Notes: generated from the letters alone by a model not told the origin. 64,000 nt of DNA from Oidiodendron maius Zn (GCA_000827325.1 KN832894.1:248001-312000); one strand, 5' to 3'. Shown: positions 22,348-34,079, numbered from the stretch's first letter. Made by a program: numbers and translations.

Positions 22348-22909
22348 CTTTTACAAACTCATGACGTACGTGTTACGGCATCTAACTTACAAGTTATGCC
22401 AAGTTTAAAGCTGTGAGTGTCGTGAATTCTGCAGTAACTCATCCTAGGCTAGAATGAGACTTCGGTGAGTTCGGTTCGCCGTGATCCTATGAGCAGTCCA
22501 ACCTACATGCAAAATCAAGACAAGCATCTCTACAGTACCACTTTTATTACATTTGCATGTTATGATATAGCCATTTCTACCAAGAAAATTTCTGTGTTTA
22601 TGATCAGGCATGGTTCGGATCCACCACTGCTGCCTGCCCCTTTCTCTGATATGCTGTAAAAACTTTACTGTCGAGAAATCGAGGCCGGAAACCTTTCGGC
22701 GCAAGGCGGGATTAACTGCTTCCGCCACTCTCAGCCCTTGGTGAGCCCTGCCTAAATGCAAGTGTTAATTCATCTCACTACAGTTTCATGCACGATTAGT
22801 TAAGCTCCTAGCATTGAACAAATTGTGCAAATCAGTATAACTACTTGAGATACTGGAAGAGAGTATCGTCATATCTCGTGATTGAGTGCCCCGCTTATGG
22901 AGCATATGT

Positions 22910-22916
22910 ACCCCGC
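22910..22916 (-). promoter_or_regulatory. GCGGGGT motif upstream of FAH-family gene
   Basis: ACCCCGC on the plus strand, context GTACCCCGCATCC. Confidence 0.45.
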
Positions 22917-22945
22917 ATCCCACATCCTGCATGGGACGCTGCGGG
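22912..22945. repeat. Imperfect inverted repeat in FAH promoter
   Basis: Left arm CCCGCATCCCA (22912-22922), right arm TGGGACGCTGCGGG (22932-22945). The outer six and inner five bases pair, with three unpaired bases on the right arm and a 9-bp loop. Confidence 0.45.
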
Positions 22946-23200
22946 TAATCTTTGGTTCAAGGACAAGTGCCAATGTATCGGATCACGGCAAAAATCTTTC
23001 CATAGCTGACGGGCATGCGGGATCTGGGCGCTACGTGTGAGGTCCCTATCAAGCTACTGCAGAACGTTCAACTATTCAAATTTTATTTAAGGCTGGTGCA
23101 TTTCTTTCAATTACTATAATTTCCAAACCTTTCAGTCACGTACACCAGAGGCCAGAAACCACAGAAAGAATATCAACTTCCTGGGGACAGCACTTTAAAG

Positions 23201-24189
23201 ATGAGTTCACATTCGACCTGGACTCATCTGGTCCGAATCAAACATAAGGGTGTCCCAACCTTTGCTCATATTGTCGACCTTAAAGAAGTTGACAATCTAC
23301 CGGAACAATTCGAGGTGAAGATAGCTACTGGTGATCCTGTATTCAACAATATCATCATCACGGATGAGAAAGTGACGGTGGGAAGAAATACGTTGCTAGC
23401 ACCATTTGCTACAGTGCCCATAGTGATCAACACGGGCTTAAACTACAAAGATCATGTAACTGAGTCTTTGTTCTACAGCACACCTGTGAGTCCTTTACCG
23501 TACAGTGCTTTCTGACTATTATCTGACATGGAAAGGATCTCGCTCCTCCAATCCCATATATCTTCTACCGTCCAGCCACATCCATTGCCAACCCATATCC
23601 TACTCTCCTCAGGACATACAAAATCCAACAAGAGTGCCTTGACTATGAAGGTGAGCTTGTTTTTCAGACTGGCTCCAGGCCACTGAAAGACATTTCTGTC
23701 GAAGAAGCCAAGAAGCATATCATTGGTTATACAGCTGGAATTGATTTCTCACCTCGTCCCGGAAAGGTCTTGGGCAAGATGAATTATATTTTCTCTAAGG
23801 GATTTGACGACTGGACCCCGACGGGACCAGTTCTGGTAAATCCGAGTGTAGTTGGACACACTCCTACGCTTGATCTGTCCACGAAGTGGAACGGAAAGGT
23901 TGTGCAGAGCGACAATTCACGCAACATGATCTTCAACCCAGCAGAAATACTGTCAGCTATGTCTGTTGGTAAGCATGGAACTCATAAGAGGCACCGAACG
24001 TTAAGCTAATCCATGCGTCTAGGAACTACCGTACAGCCAGGAACCGTGGTTTTCTCTGGTACTTGTGGAGGTGGTGCCTGGTTTATTAGTGAAGGTAAGG
24101 CTGGTACTGGTATCAATGATGGGGATGAAATTGAGGTTGAAATTAAGGGCATCGGGAAAGTTCGTGCCTACCCTAAATTTGATAAGTAA
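23201..24189 (+). CDS. Fumarylacetoacetate hydrolase (FAH)-family protein
   Basis: Metal-dependent hydrolase, isomerase or decarboxylase fold that acts on C-C bonds of ring-cleavage products. Three exons (23201-23485, 23536-23968, 24023-24189) total 885 nt and give 294 residues. Family motifs seen are GLNYKDHVTES near residue 85, the acidic metal site DYEGELVF, and IGYTAGIDFSPR where many members have GYTxxNDVSxR. KGFDDWTPTGPVLV and, near the end, the family-type TVQPGTVVFSGT follow. The metal-binding acids appear kept. It lies beside a ring-cleaving dioxygenase gene, so a role in hydrolysing or isomerising an opened ring is plausible. It is clearly not the tyrosine-pathway FAH itself, judging by its length and motif set. 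Confidence 0.88.
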
Positions 24190-25106
24190 ACCATCGATAC
24201 GTTCATTTATATTTATATATACATCACAATTCAAATCTATCAGATGTTCACAGGTGAAGTTTATATTTGTATCTCAGCATAGTATAGGAGAATGAAATCA
24301 CGAAATCCCTGCTTGATTCTATTGGCATAATCCTAAAACTTTTCTTCCACGTAACATAGATCGATTTATCTGAAATATGCTCTCAACCACCTAGGAAACT
24401 TGAGTTCGAATGAATCATTTTGAGCAGTAAAACTTTACGCAAAAGATGAGCGCTTATTATCGGTAGTCTGTAAATTAGTACCAGTATCTTGTAATACATT
24501 ATTACTGCTGTGCATTGTAATTAAACTTTGCGCGTTATTGCTGATACTTCGCGATTTCGTTTCCCGAAGCCGAGGTATAGATGCTGAAATCGAGCAAGCC
24601 TTAGGCAAATACGGTTCAAAGCAATACTACGGTAGATCAAGGATTGTGAGAAGATCTTACTGCTATGGCACTGTGTGCGATCGGAACTAGTTGATGCCAA
24701 ATAAAGACTCGACTCTCAAGCTGGCTTTACATCCGAATGCTCGGCTCGAGTGCTCGGAGAGCGGCTCCACTCTATCCGGACTGCAAAAGAAGGCCATGAC
24801 AATGGCATTCTGGAGGTACAATGTGGCACTCTAAGCCTCTCAGATCACTACAACGCGGGGTTGCAAAATTGTGGAACCCCCAAACACTCCAGAAATGCGG
24901 CGGGGACGCTTTTCGTTGCGCCAGGTAGTGGAGGCTGGAGTGGCTTCATAACATCGGCTTGAGAGACGTTCCAAGGATGCATATATACGGAGACGCTGCA
25001 ACATTTGGCAACTTTAACATGATATCTGGTATACTTGCGTCGATAGTAAACAGTCTCATTTCCCGTGATTTCTCTCGGTGGTCTGATATCACCTAAAGTT
25101 TAAATC
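24190..25106. promoter_or_regulatory. Promoter region of second BVMO gene
   Basis: About 0.9 kb. Contains one GCGGGGT site and a GCGGGGA site (24900-24906) about 200-250 bp before the start, plus a TATATA stretch near 24981. No gene inside. Confidence 0.45.
24855..24861 (+). promoter_or_regulatory. GCGGGGT motif upstream of second BVMO
   Basis: Context CAACGCGGGGTTGCA, itself nearly dyad-symmetric at its edges (CAAC...GTTG). Confidence 0.45.
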
Positions 25107-27534
25107 ATGTCGCCACGCGTACCACCCAATCCGCTTGAGAGATGCATCGACGACTATAGGCCTATGAAGGTCATCTGCATAGGTGCTGGCATGTGCGGCA
25201 TTGCAGTCGGCTGCATGTTCCCAGAGAAGATTCCAAACTTAGACTTGGTAATTTATGAAAAGAATTCTGATGTCGGCGGAACTTGGTTTGAGAATCAGTA
25301 AGTAATTTCATGGCGTGTTATAATTACATATTTGAATGACCCTGACATCTTGTTTTGCAGTTACCCTGGATTGCGACCTGGTCAGTTAATAAAGTCATTT
25401 GGGCTGCAATGTCCCTAATCAGTCTCGTCTAGATCTTACCCCTCATGTGTATCAATATACATTTGCTAGCAATCCCAACTGGTCACGATTCTATCCACCC
25501 GGGCCAGAATTTGAAGAGTATTTGAAAGGAGTCGCCAAAAAATATGATGTATACAAAAAAACGAAATTCGGCCATCGATTCCAAAGCGCAACGTGGCATG
25601 AAGATTTAGGACAATGGGAGGTCACCGTATTACGGACGGAAGATAACACTGTGAGTTTTAAATGGTCTTCCTTGCAGCAAATGCTCCACATACCATATCC
25701 AAGTGAAAATTTACAAGAGTTTAGGTCATTCACGATTTCGCTGAGATTATCATTAAGGCAACTGGCTTTGTAAACGATTGGAGATGGCCAAATGTCCCCG
25801 GTCGTGAGGAATTTCAAGGCACAATGCTTCATACCGCGAATTGGGACGACAACTTCGATCCAACAGGCAAGAATGTTGCAGTGCTTGGTTACGGGTCAAC
25901 TGGTGTACAGGTCACTCCAGCTATCCAACCTATTGTCAAACACCTTGACCATTACGTCCGTGGAAAAGTCTGGGTGCCGCCAGGAGGCGGAACTTGCATG
26001 GAGGAGCTGATAGAAAGGGGCGTCAGCCAAAATTGTAAGAGAGATTAGATGAAAGGCGCCCCGGTACATGCTAACATTCTAATAGTTGACCACACGTTGG
26101 AAGAACGCAAACATTTCACCGAAAACCCGCAAGCCTATCTTGCCTATCGGAAAAAGATGGAGATGTATTGCAACAAAGTCCAACGATTCGCGTTCACTGG
26201 TACTCCAGAATTGGCAGGCTTCACGGCATTGCTTGATGCAAATATGAAGAAGACAACAGAGTCAAAGCCAGAGCTATACGACACACTTAAGCCCGACTAC
26301 CCCCCCGGATGCCGAAGACTCATCATGGGTCAAGGCTGGCTCGAATGCTTGACAAAGCCAAACGCGACTCTCATCCCCAAGGACGTAAAGAGATTCACAA
26401 AGACGGGAATAGAGGATGCAGATGGCGTTCACCGAGTTTACGATGCGATTATTTGTGCCACAGGCTTTGATACGTGAGTTATTGGCATGCTCTCTGTTTC
26501 ATTTCCAATGCTGACTCTCTGCAGTCACTTAGACAACAGAAGTACGCCGTATATAGGAAAAGGCGGAGTTACTCTTGCCGAAGTCTGGGACCCGGATCCA
26601 GTTGCCTACTTCTCGGTGAGCCCCGAGAAGATGCCCAACATGTTCTTGATGTTCGGTCCCAACTCCGCGCCGTTCGCCGGCTCAATTGTCCACGTTTTCG
26701 AGGCAGCGGCAGGTTACATAATCAAATGTATTCAAAAGATGCAGAAAGAATACATCAAATCTATGGTCGTCAAGTAAGTGCATATATTACTAGTCTAAGA
26801 GACCATCTAGTCCAGTCGAATTGACGGTATGTTTGCTAGGCCTGCTGCGTTGAAAGCGTGGATCAAGCACGTAGATTACCATATGAGTAGGACTACTCTG
26901 TCTGCAACCGTAAGTCTACACCAGATTAACTCAATGAAGTCGGTGTAAAGGCTGATCTGACCTCAATCAACAGTGTGTCACGTGGTTCAAGCGTGGGAAG
27001 CCCAATGGACGTGTTATTACATCCTGGCCTGGTTCAGCCATGCATGGCTATCACGGCTGGGAAAATCCCAGGTTCGAAGACTTCGAGTACGAGTCGTGGC
27101 TCCCCGAAGACGACCCACTGGCGTATTTGGGAAACGGCCAAACCGTAGCTGAGAAGACTGATGTGGGGGATACTACCGGCTACATGGACTACGAGGACGT
27201 AGAGAAGGTGCTTAGTGTGCCGGAACGGGGTGTGTATCCCGAGCCAGAGGATCATCCCAGTTTATCGTTGTTAAAGGCCACTGGCGAGCTTGCGGGAATA
27301 CAGAAGAAGACAGCGGCTCTGAATGAGGGGGCAATAGCGGATATGAAAGGTGTCAACGGACATATCACACCAGCGGTAGAAGATACAATGGATGAGTCAA
27401 TGCTCAGTTCCGAAGAGGACTACGCAGGCAAAACTGGCGACCTGCCCAATGGCCATATACTGGAGGCCGCGAATCTCAATGCAAGCGCGCCTCTGGTTAA
27501 CGGCAAAATAGAAGCATACGAACACAATGAATAG
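25107..27534 (+). CDS. Flavin-containing Baeyer-Villiger monooxygenase (second copy), long C-terminal tail
   Basis: Second BVMO, with at least eight exons. N-terminal FAD motif is GAGMCG within VICIGAGMCGIAVG, followed by EKNSDVGGTWFENHYPG. The BVMO fingerprint is canonical, FQGTMLHTANWDD, and the second Rossmann motif reads GYGSTG. DAIICATGFDT follows, then a standard C-terminal segment (FGPNSAPFAGS, WFKRGKPNGRV, SWPGSAMHGY). Two oddities: after YPG the usual C-x-C-D stretch is replaced by LRPD, and beyond the family core there is a roughly 140-residue acidic, low-complexity tail ending YEHNE. It is only distantly similar to the first BVMO, so the pair probably does different steps rather than being a recent duplicate. 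Confidence 0.88.
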
Positions 27535-27884
27535 TCTAGATTAATGTCAGCTTTTGTAGTTTACAGGTTACGCGAGGATTCTACGGTATTTACTTTTCTA
27601 TGATTACATCATAGTCATTCTTTATGAGTTGTATACTCAGGTTCAGTGGCAAGAACAGTACTGAGATCTCCATGATGCATCGTGGACCACTATGTTTATT
27701 TCAAGGTGCGCACTGTTATTGCCCGCGATATGCAAATGCGAGAAACTCCCAGCAGAATTACAGATGAGTCGAAATCTATTAAGACTCTAATTAGACTACC
27801 CACAAAATAATATTACCAAAATGTACATTATCCACCACCTCCACTTGTAACCGGACAATGGCTAATCCAAGCCTCACAGAGAGG
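27535..27884. other. Convergent intergenic region
   Basis: About 350 bp between the 3' ends of the BVMO and the Zn2Cys6 gene. Nothing seen. Confidence 0.5.
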
Positions 27885-30532
27885 TCAGCCATTCGGATCA
27901 AAATCATAAGACCCGTTTGAAAACGAATCAGGCAACAGCGAACCCTCGAAACTGTTCATATTCCACGGCAGTGTCAGGCCATGAGGGAACATCGGCTGCG
28001 CTTCCGGGTACGGATTCAGCGTACGGCCCATCCTATCCGGAAAGTACTGGGTGCACTGGCTGGAGACTACAGCGTGATCCGCAGACGAATCCTGAATCAT
28101 ACCACCCAAGAGGAGTGATATGGGCGCACTGCCTGGCGCCACTGCTGACTCGGGCGTAAGTATTGCCGTCGCAGCAGCATTCACTGGCTGCCGTCTGTGT
28201 CCACCACTGAGAGTCTCTAGCTGGCCGTGAGGGTTATCTCGGGCTTTGGTGATGACATCCCGGGCAATGCGCTCGAACTCAGAGCAGACTTTGAAGATGC
28301 GCCGGATCTCTCCCGACTCCTCGTGCTGCAGCTTAGCGAGGAACTCGACAAAGGCCTTCATGAGACGCAGGTCGGAGCGGGCGCGAGAGTCGGTCGGGGA
28401 ATGGATGACGTTTGCGAAGAGGGTGAGAAGGGCGGAGACGGGGAAGTAGAGCACCCGCCTGAGTGTGTGTTAGAGCGGATGTGAAGGTCAGAGGGGAAGG
28501 GTGGAAGATAGAGGATGGGTAACTCACCACACGAACCCAACATCTTGAAGAGGCAGAGATCTTACCATCCGGACCGATGCTCGAGCGGCAGAGAGACACA
28601 TGGCAACGGAGAACTGGAGACGCGAGTTCAGCGACGAGATATCAGTTTTCTTCCAGGATCTCTCGGACTTGCTCATTGGGTTGGCAATGATTGACGCTTT
28701 GTGAATCGTTCGGAGGCAGTTGTAGTAGGCGAAGTGCATCTGGATGAGATGCAGGCTAAATGGTGAGTTCGACATCTTAATCTCATACTCGGGTTGGCAT
28801 TCGATTGGGACTGCCTCTTTCCAATCCTCCAGCTCCGAATCGAGTTCACCAACTCTGATGAGCACTTCTTCCCACGTTTTCTCGGCTGCCTTGGTGGAGT
28901 ACAGCTCTCTGTGAACCTTCGCCTCGATCATTGCGAATTGAGCCATAAGCCGGAAGATGTTGATGTGCCCCTCCCCGTTGTCAAGCGTCAGTATTCCTAG
29001 TCCGTCCTCGGGATTCTCATCTGGGAGATCGACGTCCATGTCATCATCGTCCTGAAGAACTGGAATACCTGTCCGCACACATAAATCTTTGTCGAGCCTG
29101 TATGCCATCCAAAAAACGCGTTTCCGTTGCTCTATATCAGCAGAACTCATATTGCCACCTGGTTTCTTATGCAGTCCGAGCGTATGGCAAAATCGGACCG
29201 CACAGCTTATGAGAGCCGCGGTGGGTCGGGCATCCGACGTCCCTTGCAAGAAGAGAGACATTCCGATCAGTGCTTGTACAGTGAAAAGGTCTGTGCAACG
29301 AATCGAAAGCTCTGTAAAGACTGCGAGACCGTTTTGAAGATAATCCCAAGCACTCTCATGCTTATCGTATTTTGCAAGTGGTGGCGTACTGTCATGACTT
29401 TGCAAGCTAATTGAAATTGCAATAACGATATTCAGACTAGCCCACCATCCAGCGCCGTCGTAAGGGGTTGCAGAGTACTGTCGATCTAGAAGCTCCATAA
29501 AAACCGGTCGACTGAACAGTGGACATAAGCTATTGAAGTCTCTGAAATATCTATCTACCAGCGCAGTGGTCTCCTGCTTGGGGGGTAGTTGTTTGAAGAT
29601 GGGTCTCGTGAGGATGCCACTGAAGGAATCTGACCTCCAGTAATCCAATCTAGTCTCGTCTAGAGACGCTGCGTATATCGAATCCTTGAACGATGTGTTG
29701 CCGCTCTTCTCAGTCGCCCATTGTATGTGTTCTGGAGAAAACATGGAGAAGCCACCTAACGAGCCAATGCACGGGTTTTTCGGGCTCGAGGTAGTAGCTG
29801 ATGAGCCCCCCGAGCTTATCACATGCGGTGCAGATTTACCTATCTGCTCTGGTGAGCTCGATTCTCCATAATTGTCTTGGTCGTGTTCCATTCTCGGCTG
29901 TCTGGTACCCGCTTCACTCCCCGGAGACATACGAAAACTGCGAGTCTCAGTTGGCGCAAGACCGAGCATTAAAACATCGTGGTCTGACTCCGGCGTGCGA
30001 ATTGTCTCCACGGTTGATAGTGTCCCAATTGCCGTCGCCCTTTCGGCAGGAAGAATGGTTTCGCATGGTTCTCGGCTACCTGGTCTTTCTTCGCCTTCGA
30101 CCTCAACTTCTATCAGAGTCCCGGATCCTTTTATCAGAGATTCCACCTTGCCCAATCTGGCTTCCAGAGCTTCTATATACAATGCGCTGATGAGATTTTA
30201 TTAGCCCCGGGAAGCCTGATACAGCTTAACAAAGAGAGCCTACCCTTTTCGAGCGGCGCGCCTTTTATGGGTTTGCTTATACACGCAATCGGCCTTATGA
30301 ATTGTACAGTTCCTACACGCTGGGGTTTGGCCGTCACATCTGATCTTTCTCTGCTGGCACATGAAACACGCCTGCAAAGACATTCGCGTCAGCTAATCAC
30401 GGTGGCACACTGTACATAGTTGCATGCCAAGCCATCACTGCTTACTGTAGCTATGCGCTTCCTCTTCTTCCCTCCATTCCCATTTTCTTCCACTCTTGCT
30501 CCAGTGTCGATTGTTGACATTTCGTCTCCCAT
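27885..30532 (-). CDS. Zn2Cys6 transcription factor with fungal-specific TF domain (first copy)
   Basis: Nuclear regulator placed inside the oxidative block, probably its pathway regulator. Exon 1 (from 30532, MGDEMSTIDTG) ends after a basic stretch. Exon 2 carries the zinc cluster CFMCQQRKIRCDGQTPAC followed by RNC and TIHKADC, giving the exact C-x2-C-x6-C-x6-C-x2-C-x6-C spacing. Exon 3 opens with a dimerisation-like helix (YIEALEARLGKVESLI), then a Ser-rich linker and the fungal_trans domain with LDYWRSDSFSG, DRYFRDFNSLCPLF and RVFWMAYRLDKDLC. A last exon (to 27885) ends DFDPNG. All pieces are in frame. GCGGGG-type sites cluster upstream, so the gene may be under the same control as the others. 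Confidence 0.9.
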
Positions 30533-30870
30533 GAGAACGCCTGCACCGCGGCTCTAGGTGCCTCCCAAAAGAGCCACCCAGTGGGCCATAAGCAGCTTGA
30601 TGGGCCAAAATCTCAATGTCAATGTCTCAAAGCGCTCGATGTTCTATACGGCTCCCATAGTCGAGAGGCAGGAATGAAGCAGATGGATTCAATTGTGTTG
30701 TTCGCTGTGTCTCGATGGATTAGAATCTGGGGAAGGCGGGGGAAAGCACACGAGGTGATGATATGTGGGGTAGTGGGGACTTTAAGCTGTACTGGTAGAA
30801 TTGACGTCCATTTTCGTAGCTGAACTGGGGCGGGCTGGCAGGTAGGTACTGACTGGCTGGGCCACGAAAG

Positions 30871-30877
30871 GCGGGGT
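30871..30877 (+). promoter_or_regulatory. GCGGGGT motif upstream of Zn2Cys6 gene
   Basis: Context AAGGCGGGGTTCC. Confidence 0.4.
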
Positions 30878-31202
30878 TCCAGTTCGGATTCATTCCATCT
30901 GCCTAGCGTCGCCATCCTGGGTCACCACCAGTCTTTCCATGTGAAGAGATGTAGTTGGCTGCTTGAAAGACTCTAGAATCCCACACTCCCGCACCCTGTT
31001 CGCGGGGAAACCCCTGATGCCCACATTGGCTGGTGGTAACAAAGAGGCGATGCCAAGATGCCCCTAACTCCCATATAGAGATAGTCAGGCACAAATTGGT
31101 TGGCTGGACAGACTGGACTGCAAAACCGCCTGGCGCTACTGGAACTTGTTATGTTCCGACCCGAGCGGAATTAGACGGAAATACGGAACTGTGACATTGA
31201 GA

Positions 31203-31209
31203 ACCCCGC
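31203..31209 (-). promoter_or_regulatory. GCGGGGT motif upstream of cytochrome b5 gene
   Basis: ACCCCGC on the plus strand, context GAGAACCCCGCCCG. Confidence 0.4.
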
Positions 31210-31597
31210 CCGACAACAGTGTTGCACGTGCCCTTGCCCCGTGGGGTCCTTTCACCTTTTCTCCAGAAATGCAGCCGACAACAATATACAGGGAATCATG
31301 TCAGCCTACTCCACATCAGCTCCCTTTGGGACGCCGGAACGGGAGCCTTAGGGACGCAACCAGGACACCACCGAGGGTAATTAGGTACAAACCTGCCGGA
31401 TCGAATGCGTACGCGGTGAATAGTTCCTTGCACTAGCCCTTTGCTCTCATGAAGCCTCTAGCCTTCCATTCGAAGTTGTTACTCGTTGCACCGCTGCTTT
31501 GCTCTACTTGTTTGCAGTAGCAGATGCGTACTCTCCTCACCAAGAGCCCCATCCGCAGCGACTGTAACGCCGAGTCTCTCTAGCACCCAAGAGCACG

Positions 31598-32144
31598 ATG
31601 TTGGAATCATTGACTTATACAGAGGTCGCAACACATCGTAACCCGAACGATTACTATATTGTCATACATGAAAAGGTATACGACATTAGTAAATTTATAG
31701 ATGAGCATCCGTGAGTTCGAAACATTCACAGTCCCAACTCTGGACAAACGTGTCTTCGGACCGGTCGAGCAAGATCAGGCTATAACGCAGGTTGTCACTA
31801 GTGCTGATTATGATAATTCAGAGGCGGCGAAGAGGTCCTGAAAGATGTCGCTGGCAGGGATGCCACTGTAGCATTTGAGGACGTGGGACATAGCCCCGAT
31901 GCCTTGAATATCCTCACGACGCTCTGCATTGGTGTTTTGAAGAAACAGGTACGGGACACAAATGTCTCCATCATATCCTACTTGTACTTACGCTAGAAAT
32001 TTCCAGATAGGAGACTCAGCAGCCTCAACAAAAGAGCCCTCCCAAGCTTTCCCAACCACCACAAATGAGTCTTCAAGTTTCAGGCTCTGCGCAATCATTA
32101 TATGCCTGGTATTGGGAGCCTATCTGGCACATAGAGTTCTCTGA
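31598..32144 (+). CDS. Tail-anchored cytochrome b5
   Basis: Small heme protein that passes electrons to P450s, desaturases or sterol oxidases at the ER. It was found by reading splice sites: exons 31598-31710, 31822-31948 and 32007-32144 total 378 nt and give 125 residues. The start is [18 protein letters not shown]. The first heme-ligand His is in FIDEHPGG, split by the first intron. The second is in [10 protein letters not shown]. These match the HPGG and GHS ligands of cytochrome b5. A hydrophilic linker is followed by a C-terminal membrane segment ([19 protein letters not shown]) that ends the protein, typical of a tail anchor. Its location among two P450 genes suggests a pathway-dedicated electron carrier, though a general cellular role cannot be excluded. 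Confidence 0.88.
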
Positions 32145-32359
32145 ATCGGTTTGGAGAAATTACGGGCCAAGGGGCAAGAAAATGTGTCACTTATTCGGGG
32201 ACGGTTGCGTTGTCAATAGCTCCTGTCTCTCTGGGTCCTTAGCATCATGCTTCAATAAAGTCACCATAATTGTTCATATTCAAGATCCAGATTGCCTTCT
32301 GGTACACAACAACCAAACCCTTGGTCATGTTAGAGGAGAAAACACAATTTCTCCCGTTT

Positions 32360-33342
32360 CTAAATGCCTGCTGATTTAGCTTGTTTAGCCATTTGCTTCG
32401 CGTACTCCTCTCGTGCCTTTCTGTTGTCGGATTTTTTTACCCACCACTCTGGCCGCGAATCTGTGATTGCCTGTTCCAAATTATGGATCTCATCGCCCTC
32501 GACTAGCAGGCCCATGCCAGCACTATCCAACCCTCTCGAAGCTAAGTACGCAACAGCAAGGGCGCATGTAAGGGAAGAGCTGAGATTTATCCCTATGGGT
32601 TTCAAGGTATCTCGCATCTTTTCAAACGCGGCTCTGCCCCGTGCGTATTCTTTAGGGAATACACCCGGGGTGAAAGTGATATGTGGCGCCACCAACGAGA
32701 GAGCGATATTATGGGCCGACGCTGGGACATAGAGTGAGCGTAAGAGGCCAGTAGCAGCTGTTGGATCAGTAAGAGAATGCATGTTGTAGTGGGAGTGAAA
32801 GAAAACCTACCGTGCTTCGAAGCAGAATAGCTTGGCATTTCAGGCATACCTCCATACCCTGCCCTACTTGAAACGATAATGACACTCCCTCCCTTGGCCT
32901 TCAAATAATGAAAAGCCAGAGCCACCGAATACGCCGTACCTTTCATATCCACATCCACAACCTTCAAATCGAGTGGCAAAGGCCTTCCCAAATCGTTAAG
33001 CTTCAGATTGAAATATTGGCCTTGCGGCTCGGCAACACCAGCGTTGGGACAGACAATATCGACCGTGCCAAATTTCTCAACTGTGGCCTCAAAGACGTCG
33101 ACTTGGGAGTCCCAGGATCCGATGTCACACTGACAGACAAGTACACGCGGTGAATCGAGCGGGACATTTGTGGTGGGAATTTTGCGTCCACCAACAAAGA
33201 CAACATTACTGCCAAGTTTGTAGAATAGTTCTGCTGTCTCTAGTCCAATTCCAGAGGAAGCGCCTGTGACAACGACGGTTTTGCCCGCCAGAGACTTGAG
33301 AGAATCTCTGTCCACTTTAATTGCAATTGATGAGTCAGACAT
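32360..33342 (-). CDS. Short-chain dehydrogenase/reductase (second copy)
   Basis: NAD(P)-dependent SDR in two exons, joined by an intron near 32740-32811. The start is taken as the ATG at 33342 (MSDSSIAIKVDRD), because the upstream in-frame codon at 33363 is GTG. Cofactor motif TGASSGIG, CPNAG as the NAG motif, catalytic Ser in IIVSSRAGYG and Tyr-Lys in YSASK are all present, so the enzyme should be active. The C-terminal half has no conserved substrate pattern, and the overall look is like fungal 15-hydroxyprostaglandin-dehydrogenase-type SDRs. It is convergent with the cytochrome b5 gene and lies next to a P450 gene on the same strand. Confidence 0.87.
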
Positions 33343-34079
33343 ATTTGTATTTACGCACCGCACATCTGTGAATCAATTTGTTTGGCGAACGTGACAATAG
33401 TGAAGGCTGTCTCCCAGCTTAATATACTCAGCAGGGAACTGATAGACAGTTCCCCGCGGGTGTCGAAGGACCCGAAACAAGCTACCCATCCGCAAAAAAG
33501 CGAATCTCTGGAATGCTATTTCCAGGGCGGCCTATATTTAACCCTGTTCATCCGATTGTGGCTGGCCTCCGCCTTTTCTTTAGAGCTATCAGTGTTAACA
33601 ATCTACCTAATTTCTGGCCCCAATCCAGCAATGATTCACTTACCGTACCGCGAGTCCACCAACTGTCAGTATCAAAGCCGATGTCATACTTGCAGTTATC
33701 CGTTAAACTATTTAATAAAAGAATAGCTGGATATGGGGGCACTTGAAGCGAGGCTAGAGAATACGCAGCCAATCGCCAGGTCTATCATCATAGACGTACT
33801 GCAATGAGTTCATGATGCTAATCACAGGAGAACTTAAGGGATTAACTTTGTGCACAATGTATTCATTCCGTTCTATTAATATCACGCATACTCCTTCCTA
33901 CTGAGATGAAGCACCAAGTGGGACTGATGAAGGTCGCAGCAAAGTGCTTACATACTGTGGTTGTAGTAAAGTCACCGGGCCTGATGAATAAAGAAAGTGG
34001 CACCAGCGAGATTATCATTCTCTTACTGACCACCAGGACATTGTTACATGATTCCCGTTTGCATGTGAATGCTTGGTGT
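33343..34079. promoter_or_regulatory. Promoter region of second SDR, 3' flank of second P450
   Basis: About 0.74 kb. CCCCGC at 33452-33457 lies about 110 bp upstream of the SDR start. Open frames on both strands look like noise. Confidence 0.4.

Larger units (their letters stand above)
22348..23200. promoter_or_regulatory. Promoter region of FAH-family gene
   Basis: About 0.85 kb. It holds two CCCCGC sites (22889-22894 and 22911-22916) and an imperfect inverted repeat built on the second one. A CAAT-like and AT-rich stretch precedes the start. No tRNA was found despite tRNA-like pieces around 22680-22750. Confidence 0.45.
30533..31597. promoter_or_regulatory. Divergent promoter region, Zn2Cys6 gene / cytochrome b5 gene
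   Basis: About 1.07 kb. It is rich in GCGGGG-type sites: 30736-30741, 30871-30876, 31002-31007 and 31204-31209. Small open frames on both strands lack any domain. Confidence 0.45.

Noticed and set aside
22670-22760. Possible tRNA
   Set aside because: Pieces resemble stems, but there is no A-box plus B-box (GGTTCGANTCC) arrangement and no cloverleaf.
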